This document shows, one piece after another, positions 42,218-49,199 of a stretch of 64,000 nucleotides of DNA. The notes below the pieces were generated by a model. That model saw nothing but the letters and a program-made list of their open reading frames with translations, made no database searches and was not told the DNA's origin. Made by a program: the position numbers and the translations under genes. The stretch's first letter is position 1, and each line of letters opens with the position of its first letter. This DNA is from Photobacterium sp. CCB-ST2H9 (GTDB lineage: Bacteria; Pseudomonadota; Gammaproteobacteria; Enterobacterales; Vibrionaceae): NCBI RefSeq assembly GCF_023151555.2, contig NZ_CP100425.1:1612001-1676000 (forward strand), given 5' to 3'.

Positions 42218-44446
42218 ATGGCAGTGAAAAAAGGGATGTTTCAATTGACGACAGTGGCCGCTGCGGTGGCTGCTTCAGCGTTTGTTTCCAGTTCAGTATT
42301 TGCTCAAGACTACAAGACAACCGAAGAGAAAATGGTCGTGGTATCCAGCCGCGCACCAAAAGCGATCAGCGATATTCCGGGCACTGTCTGGTATGTCGAC
42401 AGCGCGCAAATCGAACAGGAATATCGGGGCGGTAAAAACCTGGGTGAGATTCTTGCCGCAGCCGTGCCGTCAATGGATGTCAGCAGCCAGGGCCGGACTA
42501 ACTACGGACAAAACCTGCGTGGTCGTCCGATGCTGGTCATGATTGACGGTGTTTCTCTGAACTCTTCTCGTCTGATCAGCCGTCAGTTAGATTCTATCGA
42601 TCCGTTCAATATTGATCGCATCGAAATTCTTTCAGGTGCAACGTCAATCTATGGTGCAGGCGCGACGGGCGGTGTGATTAACATCGTCACGAAGAAAGCA
42701 GACAGCACTGAATTGCAATTTGAAAGTTATGTCAACACCACATCTGGCTTTAACAGCAGTGATGATTTCGATTACAAGCTGGCTCAGTCAGTTAGCGGTG
42801 GCAATGATCTGGTGAAAGGTCGTGCCTCTGTGGTTTATGGCGAAACCCAAGGTTATTACGACGCGAATGGCGATATCGTTGTGCCGGACATTACTCAGGG
42901 TTCTGTTCAGTTTAATGAAGTCATTGATGTATTGGGTACATTGTCTATCACGCCGACAGACACTCAGACCATCAATCTGCTGGCGCAATACTACAGCAGC
43001 GAGCAAGACAGCCCGTATGGTATTTACTTTGGTCAGGATCTGGCTGGTGTAAATAAAAATATTACCGGGAATCCTGGTGATAAGAGCCTGATTGAAGTCC
43101 GGGACGGGTTTGAGTCGGATCGCCAAGGTTCAACAGAACGCTGGATGCTCAATGCAGACTACATTCATTCGGATTTCCTGGGCCACGAGTTACTGGTTCA
43201 GGCATCATACCGTCATGAAACTTTGAGCTTTATTCCTTTCATCTATAGTACCTATTTAGCGGCATCTGAGCAGGAAACGGACGTGATCAGTCTGCGTGCG
43301 GCGATGATCAAGTCGCTGGAAAACCTGACGCTAACTTATGGTGTCGACGGTTACATCGACAAGCTAGATAGTAATCAGATGCTGTTCGATCGTCAGACGA
43401 GCTATAACTCTGGCGGTCTGGTGAACAAGAAAGCGTCTATGATTGGCCGTTATCCGGGCACCGAAGTGTCTTCTATTGCTGGTTTCGTTCAGGCGGATTA
43501 TGCAATCACCGAAAACTGGAGTGTGGAAGGTGGTTATCGCTTCCAGTATATGAAGAATAAAGTAGATGACTTTGTTGCTACCGGTACGCAGGTTGCTATT
43601 GCGCATGGCACGGGTACTTCTGCTGATCCGGTTCCCGGCGGTGAAACAGATTACGATATTGGCTTGTTGAACTTAGGCACTATCTATCACCTGACTGATA
43701 CGGATCAGGTTTGGGCTAACTTCGCACAGGGCTTTGATCTGTCTGATCCAGCAAAATATTACGGTGTCGGCACGTATTCTGGCCCTGATGCCAATGGTCA
43801 TTACAATCTGACTGGCAGCATCAATGTGGATGATTCCAGGTTGTCTGGGATTAAAACCAACAGTTATGAAGTCGGTTATCGTCATGACAGCGGCGACCTG
43901 AATATCCAGACAGCCGTTTATTACTCACAATCTGATAAGAAAGTCAGCGCCAATAAGAAGACGCTGAATATTGAAATTTCTGATGATAAGACGCGTGTCT
44001 ATGGTTGGGAAGGTCAGGCTTCTTACTGGTTGAGTGATGCTTGGCAAGCGGGTGTGAATGGACACCTGGTTAAATCTGAAGTGCAGAATGCGAATGACGA
44101 TTGGGTAAAACAATCCATTAACTATGCGAGCTCTTCGAAAGCAGGTGCATGGCTGGCTTGGTTCGAAGATAGCTATGCACTGAAACTGCAAAGCCAGACA
44201 ACATTTAATTTGAAGGATGACGCAGGCAAAGAAATTTACGGTTACACCACCCTGGATCTGGTTGGTAGTTATCAGTTGCCTGTCGGTAGCCTGGGTTTTG
44301 GTATTCAGAATCTGTTGGATCGTGAATACAGTACGATTTGGGGACAGCGTGCATCAGGTTTGTATGCCAGCTATGGCCCAGCTGAAATCTTTGATTACAA
44401 AGGCCGTGGCCGTACTTACACTGTGAACTATCAGGTGAAGTTCTAA
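42218..44446 (+). CDS. iutA: Ferric aerobactin TonB-dependent outer-membrane receptor
   Basis: A 742-residue TonB-dependent receptor with a signal peptide (residues 1-30, ending SSVFAQ), a TonB-box-like EKMVVVSS, a plug domain (GKNLGEILAAAVPSMDVSSQG to SIYGAGATGGVINIVTKK) and a 22-strand barrel ending in an aromatic C-terminus (YTVNYQVKF). It binds ferric aerobactin and passes it to the periplasm. The start is ATG 42218 (MAVKKGMFQLT); the ORF also has a GTG at 42209. It lies directly downstream of iucABCD with its own Fur box and a strong terminator. IutA is assigned from homology pattern and context. Confidence 0.92.
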   Translation: MAVKKGMFQLTTVAAAVAASAFVSSSVFAQDYKTTEEKMVVVSSRAPKAISDIPGTVWYVDSAQIEQEYRGGKNLGEILAAAVPSMDVSSQGRTNYGQNLRGRPMLVMIDGVSLNSSRLISRQLDSIDPFNIDRIEILSGATSIYGAGATGGVINIVTKKADSTELQFESYVNTTSGFNSSDDFDYKLAQSVSGGNDLVKGRASVVYGETQGYYDANGDIVVPDITQGSVQFNEVIDVLGTLSITPTDTQTINLLAQYYSSEQDSPYGIYFGQDLAGVNKNITGNPGDKSLIEVRDGFESDRQGSTERWMLNADYIHSDFLGHELLVQASYRHETLSFIPFIYSTYLAASEQETDVISLRAAMIKSLENLTLTYGVDGYIDKLDSNQMLFDRQTSYNSGGLVNKKASMIGRYPGTEVSSIAGFVQADYAITENWSVEGGYRFQYMKNKVDDFVATGTQVAIAHGTGTSADPVPGGETDYDIGLLNLGTIYHLTDTDQVWANFAQGFDLSDPAKYYGVGTYSGPDANGHYNLTGSINVDDSRLSGIKTNSYEVGYRHDSGDLNIQTAVYYSQSDKKVSANKKTLNIEISDDKTRVYGWEGQASYWLSDAWQAGVNGHLVKSEVQNANDDWVKQSINYASSSKAGAWLAWFEDSYALKLQSQTTFNLKDDAGKEIYGYTTLDLVGSYQLPVGSLGFGIQNLLDREYSTIWGQRASGLYASYGPAEIFDYKGRGRTYTVNYQVKF

Positions 44447-44477
44447 GGCCAGTTCGACTTGAAGGTCTTAATAATGA

Positions 44478-44506
44478 ACCGCCCGGTTATGCCGGGCGGT
44501 TTTTTT
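44478..44506 (+). terminator. Terminator of iutA
   Basis: ACCGCCCGG pairs with CCGGGCGGT around a 5-base loop, followed by a run of seven T residues. Confidence 0.92.
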
Positions 44507-44697
44507 GTATTTCTATTTTCAAAAAAGCAGTAAAGCTGAGGCTCTTTCTCTTTCATTAATCGAGCTGCGGTTTGTCGCGGTGATATTCAGTGGCTGGCCC
44601 CATGCTACAAACCAGCATTGTAAACCTCCCCCCTAAATCAGGTACATATGTAATAAGAGTTCTTCCGAATATACTAGGACATTACGGAGAACTAATA

Positions 44698-45018
44698 TTG
44701 AAGAAATCTCTCTACACGGAAACTCAAATCGTTAAGATTTTGAAAGAAGTAGAAGTCGTTAAGGAGGTCTGTCGAGAGTGTGGCATCTTGGATGCCACAT
44801 ACTATAACGGGAAAACAAAAATCGGTGGCATGAAGTCTTCAGATATCAAGCTCTTAAAAGAGCTAGAAGACGAGAACCGACGACTGAAGTCTATGTTTGC
44901 TGATCTCAGCCTTGAACATCATATTCTGAAAGACATCATAGAAAAAACTGTAAAGCCAGCAATCAGGTGGGAGCTTTCAATTATGCCAGAAAAGAACATG
45001 GAGCAATTCTCCTTATGA
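44698..45018 (+). pseudogene. Decayed IS3-family transposase orfA (with orfB start)
   Basis: From about residue 37 of a longer frame the translation reads KKSLYTETQIVKILKEVE, KEVCREC, DATYYN and DENRRLKSMFADLSLE, the hallmarks of IS3-family (IS407/IS51-like) OrfA. It is damaged. A few residues are missing after KILKEVE, the normally conserved Trp of YYNWK is Gly, and the ATG has become TTG. After about residue 112 the frame runs straight into an orfB-like KPAIRWELS without the usual stop or frameshift. No orfB catalytic core and no clear terminal inverted repeats are present, so this is an immobile remnant. It abuts a umuC fragment. Confidence 0.72.
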
Positions 45019-45385
45019 CGAGAGGCCTGTGGGGTTTAAGCAGGTTCACCGTTTTGCTTATCCGACTGACGATACAACGGTGATAACCAAAGCGGTCTCT
45101 GGTCTGGTTGATGCGTTATTTGTCGAAGGTGTCCGTTATTACAAGCTGGGAGTCGGATTTATTGCGATGACCAGCGCAAAGTATGCCCAAGGCGACTTGT
45201 TTTATGAATCACCGCCAAATTCTGCATTGATGAAGGTGTTTGACTGTATCAACCAGAAGTACGGGAGCCATTCTATGTTTCTGGCTGCACAGGGTATCGA
45301 ACAAAAGTGGGCGATGCGGCGGGCACTGTTGTCTCCTCAGTACACCACGCGTTGGATGGATGTACCGAAGGTGAGGTGTGGGTGA
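45003..45385 (+). pseudogene. umuC 3' fragment (DNA polymerase V catalytic subunit, C-terminal part)
   Basis: The frame encodes the little-finger and C-terminal part of a UmuC/RumB-type Y-family polymerase: FAYPTDDTTVITKA, YKLGVGFIAMTSAKYAQGDLF, and the C-terminal LAAQGIEQKWAMRRALLSPQYTTRW. Only about 125 residues of some 420 remain; the palm and fingers domains are absent and no umuD is nearby. The frame can be read back to about 45003 (SPYDERPVGFKQ), where it meets the IS remnant in another frame. It is therefore a truncated relic, probably left by IS-mediated deletion. Confidence 0.78.
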
Positions 45386-45548
45386 ATTCAATGTTTAATA
45401 TCGCTTTTGTTTCGGGAAAATAGTGCGCTGCAAAATGAAACTTAGCTGAGATTAGATCGGAAATTTCTGATTCAATCTGTTCTCCGTGTGTCAGTGATAC
45501 CGTTTGTTTTATTTTTCATAAGGCAAAGTCTGTCCGAGAGAGATTAAA

Positions 45549-45580
45549 CAAAAAAGCCAGCATTGAATGAATGCTGGCTT
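45549..45580 (-). terminator. Terminator of the sodium/alanine symporter gene
   Basis: Read on the minus strand, AAGCCAGCATT pairs with AATGCTGGCTT and is followed by TTTTTGTTT. It lies 32 bp after the symporter stop. Confidence 0.9.
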
Positions 45581-45611
45581 GAGATTTGAATCGCTTCAGA
45601 AGCTTGATGCT

Positions 45612-47093
45612 TTATTTAGACTCTTCAGCTGTCTCTGGCTGTGGATGCCATGCACCGTCCAGCTTGTTCAGCTCCGGGAACTTCGTGCGGTCAAATGTTG
45701 GTACCTGACCTTTTTTCACCTGAGCTTCGTAGTCTTTAATCACCTTAATGGCCAGATTCGACAACAGAACCAGTGCAATGATGTTGATCAGTGCCATCAT
45801 CCCCATTGAGGCATCTGCCATATTCCAGACGACCGGCAGAGAGGCAACAGAACCAAACATCACCATCGCCAGAACAATCAGGCGGAAAACCAGCAGGCCT
45901 TTCTTGCTGTTTCCATTCAGGAACATGATGTTGGTTTCAGCATAGCTGTAGTTTGCAATAATTGAACTGAAGCAGAACAGTACAATTGCAGCAGCCATGA
46001 AGTAAGTGGTCCAGCCGCCCAGCTCGTTGGTCAGAGCCTGTTGCAGCAGGCCGATACCGGTCGCTGCATCGGGTTGATCCATCACACCGGAAAGCATGAT
46101 CATTGCTGCAGATGCGGTACAGATAATAATGGTATCTGCAAACACTCCCAGCATCTGAACAAAGCCTTGTGACGCAGGGTGGTTTGGATTTGGTGTTGCG
46201 CTTGCCGCTACGTTCGCAGCAGAACCCATACCGGCTTCATTGGAGAACAGACCACGGGCAATACCACTTTGCATTGCCTGTGCAATGGTGTAAGCCACAC
46301 CACCTGCCGCCGCTTCCTGCCATCCAAATGCGCTTTTCACAATCAGCATGACGACTGCTGGTAGTTCAGAAATATTCATCGCAACAATCAGCAATGCGAT
46401 AGCCAGATAACCGACAGCCATGACAGGTACAATGCGTGATGAAGCCTGCGCCACTGATTTTAAACCACCCATAATGAACAGGGCAGAGCAAAGCACAATC
46501 GCGATACCCATCCAGCTGCGATCAATTTCGAACGAATGATACAGCGCATCGGTAATGGTGTTGGCCTGTACAGCGTTAAAGACCAGACCAAAAGCGATAA
46601 TCAGACAGACGGAGAACAGGCTGCCCATCCAGCGCTGGCCAAGGCCTTGTTCCATGTAATATGCCGGACCGCCACGATACTGGCCGTCAACGTCTTTGAC
46701 TTTATAAACCTGAGCAAGTGTGGATTCAACAAAGGCTGTTGCCATACCAAACAGTGCCATTGCCCACATCCAGAAAATAGCACCAGGGCCACCAATGGTC
46801 AGTGCGACAGCCACACCAGCCATGTTACCTGTACCAACACGTGCTGCCATTGAAGTGCAGAACACCTGATAAGAGCTGATGCCAGCGTCTGAGTCTTTGC
46901 CTTTTTTCAATACGCCAATGGCATGACGGAACTGGCGGATTTGGATAAAGCCGAGGCGAAAAGTAAAGTAGATACCTACTGCAACTAGGAGGTATACAAG
47001 AAGGTGGCCCCAAAGCAGTCCATTGATGTCGCCAATAATGGACATTAATGTCTCATTGAGAGAGGCGATCCAATTGTTAATCGTTGCATTCAT
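45612..47093 (-). CDS. Sodium:alanine/glycine symporter (AGCS family)
   Basis: A 493-residue inner-membrane transporter of the AGCS family. Landmarks: FTFRLGFIQIRQF, the signature GTGNMAGVAVALTIGGPGAIFWMW, GGPAYYMEQGLG, and about 11 membrane segments. It imports alanine or glycine with Na+. I place the start at ATG 47093 (MNATINNW), preceded by AGGAT; the longer frame to 47168 adds an unlikely polar leader. It is monocistronic with its own terminator. AGCS genes in vibrios can be controlled by glycine riboswitches, but I found no such motif in this leader. Confidence 0.9.
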   Translation of the reverse strand: MNATINNWIASLNETLMSIIGDINGLLWGHLLVYLLVAVGIYFTFRLGFIQIRQFRHAIGVLKKGKDSDAGISSYQVFCTSMAARVGTGNMAGVAVALTIGGPGAIFWMWAMALFGMATAFVESTLAQVYKVKDVDGQYRGGPAYYMEQGLGQRWMGSLFSVCLIIAFGLVFNAVQANTITDALYHSFEIDRSWMGIAIVLCSALFIMGGLKSVAQASSRIVPVMAVGYLAIALLIVAMNISELPAVVMLIVKSAFGWQEAAAGGVAYTIAQAMQSGIARGLFSNEAGMGSAANVAASATPNPNHPASQGFVQMLGVFADTIIICTASAAMIMLSGVMDQPDAATGIGLLQQALTNELGGWTTYFMAAAIVLFCFSSIIANYSYAETNIMFLNGNSKKGLLVFRLIVLAMVMFGSVASLPVVWNMADASMGMMALINIIALVLLSNLAIKVIKDYEAQVKKGQVPTFDRTKFPELNKLDGAWHPQPETAEESK

Positions 47094-47563
47094 AGAATGA
47101 TCCTGTGATGTCGTACTGACTAAGATGCAGGACAACAAGTTGTGTCCCAAGTGATGGGCGCAATCCATTGCCTGGTTGCAGTAAGCAACATGGCGAAAGG
47201 AATCCCCATATATTGATTTAGTGACTTAGTTTGCGCCGCAGAAGTTAGCATAAAATTCTGAAAATGGCTCGGGATCTGGATCACGTTTTCACTGAGTTGT
47301 CGTTTGTTAATATCATAATATTTACAACGAAAACGTACTAAATTCAATTTATTTCAATGCCTTAACATTTAACTGTCATGAGTTGACGGTACACTTTGAA
47401 AACTTGTAATTCATTTCTTGTTAACAGAATTTCAAACTGACATTAACCTGCTTTGGTGGTTTTTTAATCGGTTTTTGAGATGGGAAAAGGATTCGAATGC
47501 GTCAAAGTTCATTTGATGGCTGTAAAGTATGCCAGGTGAAAAGCGGTCTTTTTATTATGTGTT
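47094..47563. other. Leader/promoter region of the symporter gene
   Basis: About 470 bp between the symporter start and the small CxxC gene. It contains the palindromic GGACAACAAGTTGTGTCC at 47130-47147 in the symporter leader, a TTG-rich AT segment around 47290-47440, and no convincing coding frame. I looked for the GGAGAG...CTCTCAGG pattern of a glycine riboswitch and did not find it. Confidence 0.45.
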
Positions 47564-47743
47564 TTAGTGAATATGGAATTCAAAAGATGGCAGCGGGGAG
47601 GGGGCATCACATGCAATTGTTTTTGAAGGTAAGAGATAGAAGCAACTGAACTGGTATCCGCAAATACAGATATATCTGTGTTCATCAATAATGATGAACT
47701 CTTCATCCTGTCCGCATGCTGTGCAATATGGTACTGATTCCAT
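47564..47743 (-). CDS. Small CxxC / zinc-ribbon-like protein, hypothetical
   Basis: A 59-residue frame starting at ATG 47743 after a good AAGGAG site at 7-bp spacing. It has cysteines in the pattern PYCTACGQ and YICICGYQFSC, resembling a tiny zinc ribbon. The open frame continues upstream to 47926, but that part overlaps the tRNA gene and cannot be protein-coding in practice. It lies about 120 bp downstream of tRNA-Pro on the same strand and could be co-transcribed with it. No homologue is recognised; the ribosome-binding site and cysteine pattern are the only support. Confidence 0.45.
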   Translation of the reverse strand: MESVPYCTACGQDEEFIIIDEHRYICICGYQFSCFYLLPSKTIACDAPSPLPSFEFHIH

Positions 47744-47865
47744 ATTATGCTCCTTCGTTAAAGGCATATCATAGTCTTTAGTAGCATTTGCTAAAATACG
47801 TTCTGGAAAAAATACGAGGGATTGCAAATTTAGTAAGAGAATATCTGAAAATAAAAAAAGCCCTT

Positions 47866-47942
47866 TGGTCGGACATACTGGATTCGAACCAGCGACCCCT
47901 ACTCCCCCAGAGTAGTGCGCTACCAAACTGCGCTAATGTCCG
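47866..47942 (-). tRNA. tRNA-Pro (anticodon GGG)
   Basis: Read on the minus strand, a 77-nt cloverleaf: acceptor CGGACAT pairing with ATGTCCG, D-arm GCGC..GCGC, anticodon stem CTACT/AGTAG with loop CTGGGGG (anticodon GGG), T-arm with TTCGAAT, discriminator A and encoded CCA. It decodes CCC/CCU. A T-run (CTTTTTTT) follows just downstream. Confidence 0.95.
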
Positions 47943-47980
47943 CCAAAAGGCTTTGTTGTTAAGTTAACTCAACGGGGGCT

Positions 47981-48010
47981 ATATTAGCAACCCTTAAAGG
48001 GAAGAGTAAA
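47981..48010 (-). promoter_or_regulatory. Promoter of tRNA-Pro
   Basis: Read on the minus strand: TTTACT (-35), 18-bp spacer, TAATAT (-10), followed by the GC-rich discriminator GCCCCCG, the type found at stringently controlled stable-RNA promoters. Confidence 0.6.
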
Positions 48011-48362
48011 GCTAAATTGCTGAGAAATAGGTGATATTTTCATCAAACGGTACGGGCTAAGCTCTTGCTCGCATGTTTGATGAGAACATTTTCGTCATTT
48101 TTTCAGAAATGAAGGAATCCGGGTAAAGATGCATTATGACCGAAAAATATGATGGTCGCTCACATGGTTTGGTCATAGAAATGTCAAGCTGACAAAAATT
48201 ATGTTCACAAGAACAAAGTCTGGGGTTATTATTTATTAACTCGCTGGCTACTCTTTCATCCTCGACAGAGTTTTCTATAATTATTAGGTGTGTAGACCAA
48301 ACTTATCACACTGGCGTCAGCGGAGTCAGAACGTTAGTTAAGTGGCTGAATACTGTTCTCAT

Positions 48363-48378
48363 GATCCCTCATGGGATC
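48363..48378. repeat. Inverted repeat in the leader of the gene at 48495
   Basis: GATCCC-TCAT-GGGATC, a perfect 6-bp inverted repeat with a 4-base loop, in a long untranslated leader. It could be an operator or an RNA hairpin; no T-run follows, so it is not a terminator. Confidence 0.4.
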
Positions 48379-48494
48379 GTGGTTAAATCTTTATTAATGT
48401 TTATTCTATTTCAAATAGCACAAAGGTTGTCATGAAGGTGTGAAGCAATGACAAGAAAGTGCTGTTTGCAGAAAATCGTGTTTAGAGGTAATTC

Positions 48495-48803
48495 ATGACA
48501 AACTTTTCGGATGCAGAAAAAGCACTGAGTGCGATGCTAAAGAATGTAGAGAGCGGTAAAAAGCTGCAAGAGTCGAGAGCTGACTATCGCCAGGCTCTGA
48601 TTGATTTTGCGGATGAAGTCCCGGGCAGACAGCGTGCTGTCATTAAGCGCATTCCGTTACAAAAAATAAATGATTTAATTGCTGTTCTGAATGAATTTAA
48701 GGAAGAAGCTCGTCAGGTAAGAATGACTGAGATTCTGGCAATGATGGAAAAAGATGGTGTTCATCCGGAAGAATTGATGGATTCTTCTGTTGTTGAGGAA
48801 TAA
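48495..48803 (+). CDS. Small helical protein, possibly H-NS-like without a DNA-binding domain
   Basis: A 102-residue charged, mostly helical protein. The region LIAVLNEFKEEARQ..ILAMMEKDGVHPEEL recalls the oligomerisation helix and the DGI-x-P/V-x-EL motif of H-NS/VicH, but the C-terminal AT-hook-like DNA-binding domain is missing. If real, this would resemble truncated H-NS antagonists. The similarity is weak and judged by eye, so 'hypothetical' is the safe label. It has an AGAGGTAAT ribosome-binding site and a long leader, and converges on a KorA-like gene across a shared terminator. Confidence 0.65.
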   Translation: MTNFSDAEKALSAMLKNVESGKKLQESRADYRQALIDFADEVPGRQRAVIKRIPLQKINDLIAVLNEFKEEARQVRMTEILAMMEKDGVHPEELMDSSVVEE

Positions 48804-48844
48804 TCTGACTGAACTTTCAGACAGGTTGCACAGAAAATTGAAAT

Positions 48845-48878
48845 AAAAAAAAGGAGAGTGAAAACTCTCCTTTTTTTA
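48845..48878. terminator. Bidirectional terminator
   Basis: AAAAAAAGGAGAGT-gaaa-ACTCTCCTTTTTTT: a 7-bp GC-containing stem flanked by A- and T-runs, so it can end transcripts from both convergent small genes. Confidence 0.9.
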
Positions 48879-49088
48879 TTATGCTTGGTTGACTGTGATG
48901 ATGTAGTCGACTTCGTTTTTATATTTACGAACATTGCGTGATAGGGTTCCCTTGGGCACACCAAAACGCTTCTCTGCTTCGTAACTTGATAAGCCTTCGA
49001 AGACGACAGCTTCAACAGCAGTGCGTTGGTTTTGGGACTTGAAAATGCGATCAGCAATTACTTTATATTGTTCTCGTGTGATAGCCAT
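48879..49088 (-). CDS. KorA/TrfB-like DNA-binding protein
   Basis: A 69-residue protein. The TrfB/KorA family pattern is visible: an N-terminal helix (TREQYKVIADRIFKS), then a helix-turn-helix, SSYEAEKRFGVPKGTLSRNVRKY, around residues 33-55. KorA proteins are small repressors best known from broad-host-range plasmids, controlling replication and transfer operons. Here no plasmid backbone gene is adjacent. It could be a domesticated plasmid-derived regulator, or a chromosomal relative. It is convergent with the small helical protein at 48495, which may be functionally linked. Confidence 0.65.
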   Translation of the reverse strand: MAITREQYKVIADRIFKSQNQRTAVEAVVFEGLSSYEAEKRFGVPKGTLSRNVRKYKNEVDYIITVNQA

Positions 49089-49199
49089 AACTACTCGCTT
49101 GTTATTCCTTTTTAGGCCTGCTGGGTATGACTGTCCAGGCAGATTTGATGCCCGGTATAATAACAGCCATACCCTAACGTAAGCTTAATAAGCGAATTT

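Larger units (their letters stand above)
47943..48494. other. Intergenic region: tRNA promoter and long leader of a small gene
   Basis: 552 bp. On the minus side it holds the tRNA-Pro promoter. On the plus side a perfect TATAAT lies at 48276-48281 about 214 bp before the next gene, and within that leader GATCCC-TCAT-GGGATC forms an inverted repeat at 48363-48378. I see no other coding frame. Confidence 0.5.

Noticed and set aside
44508..44697. Terminal inverted repeat of an insertion sequence
   Set aside because: No matching inverted repeat or target duplication was found around the IS3 remnant, so the element ends cannot be placed.
47094..47400. Possible glycine riboswitch before the AGCS symporter
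   Set aside because: The conserved GGAGAG, GCCGAAGG and CTCTCAGG-type elements were searched on the minus strand and not found.
47744..47926. N-terminal extension of the small CxxC frame
   Set aside because: It overlaps tRNA-Pro; the internal ATG at 47743 has a proper ribosome-binding site.
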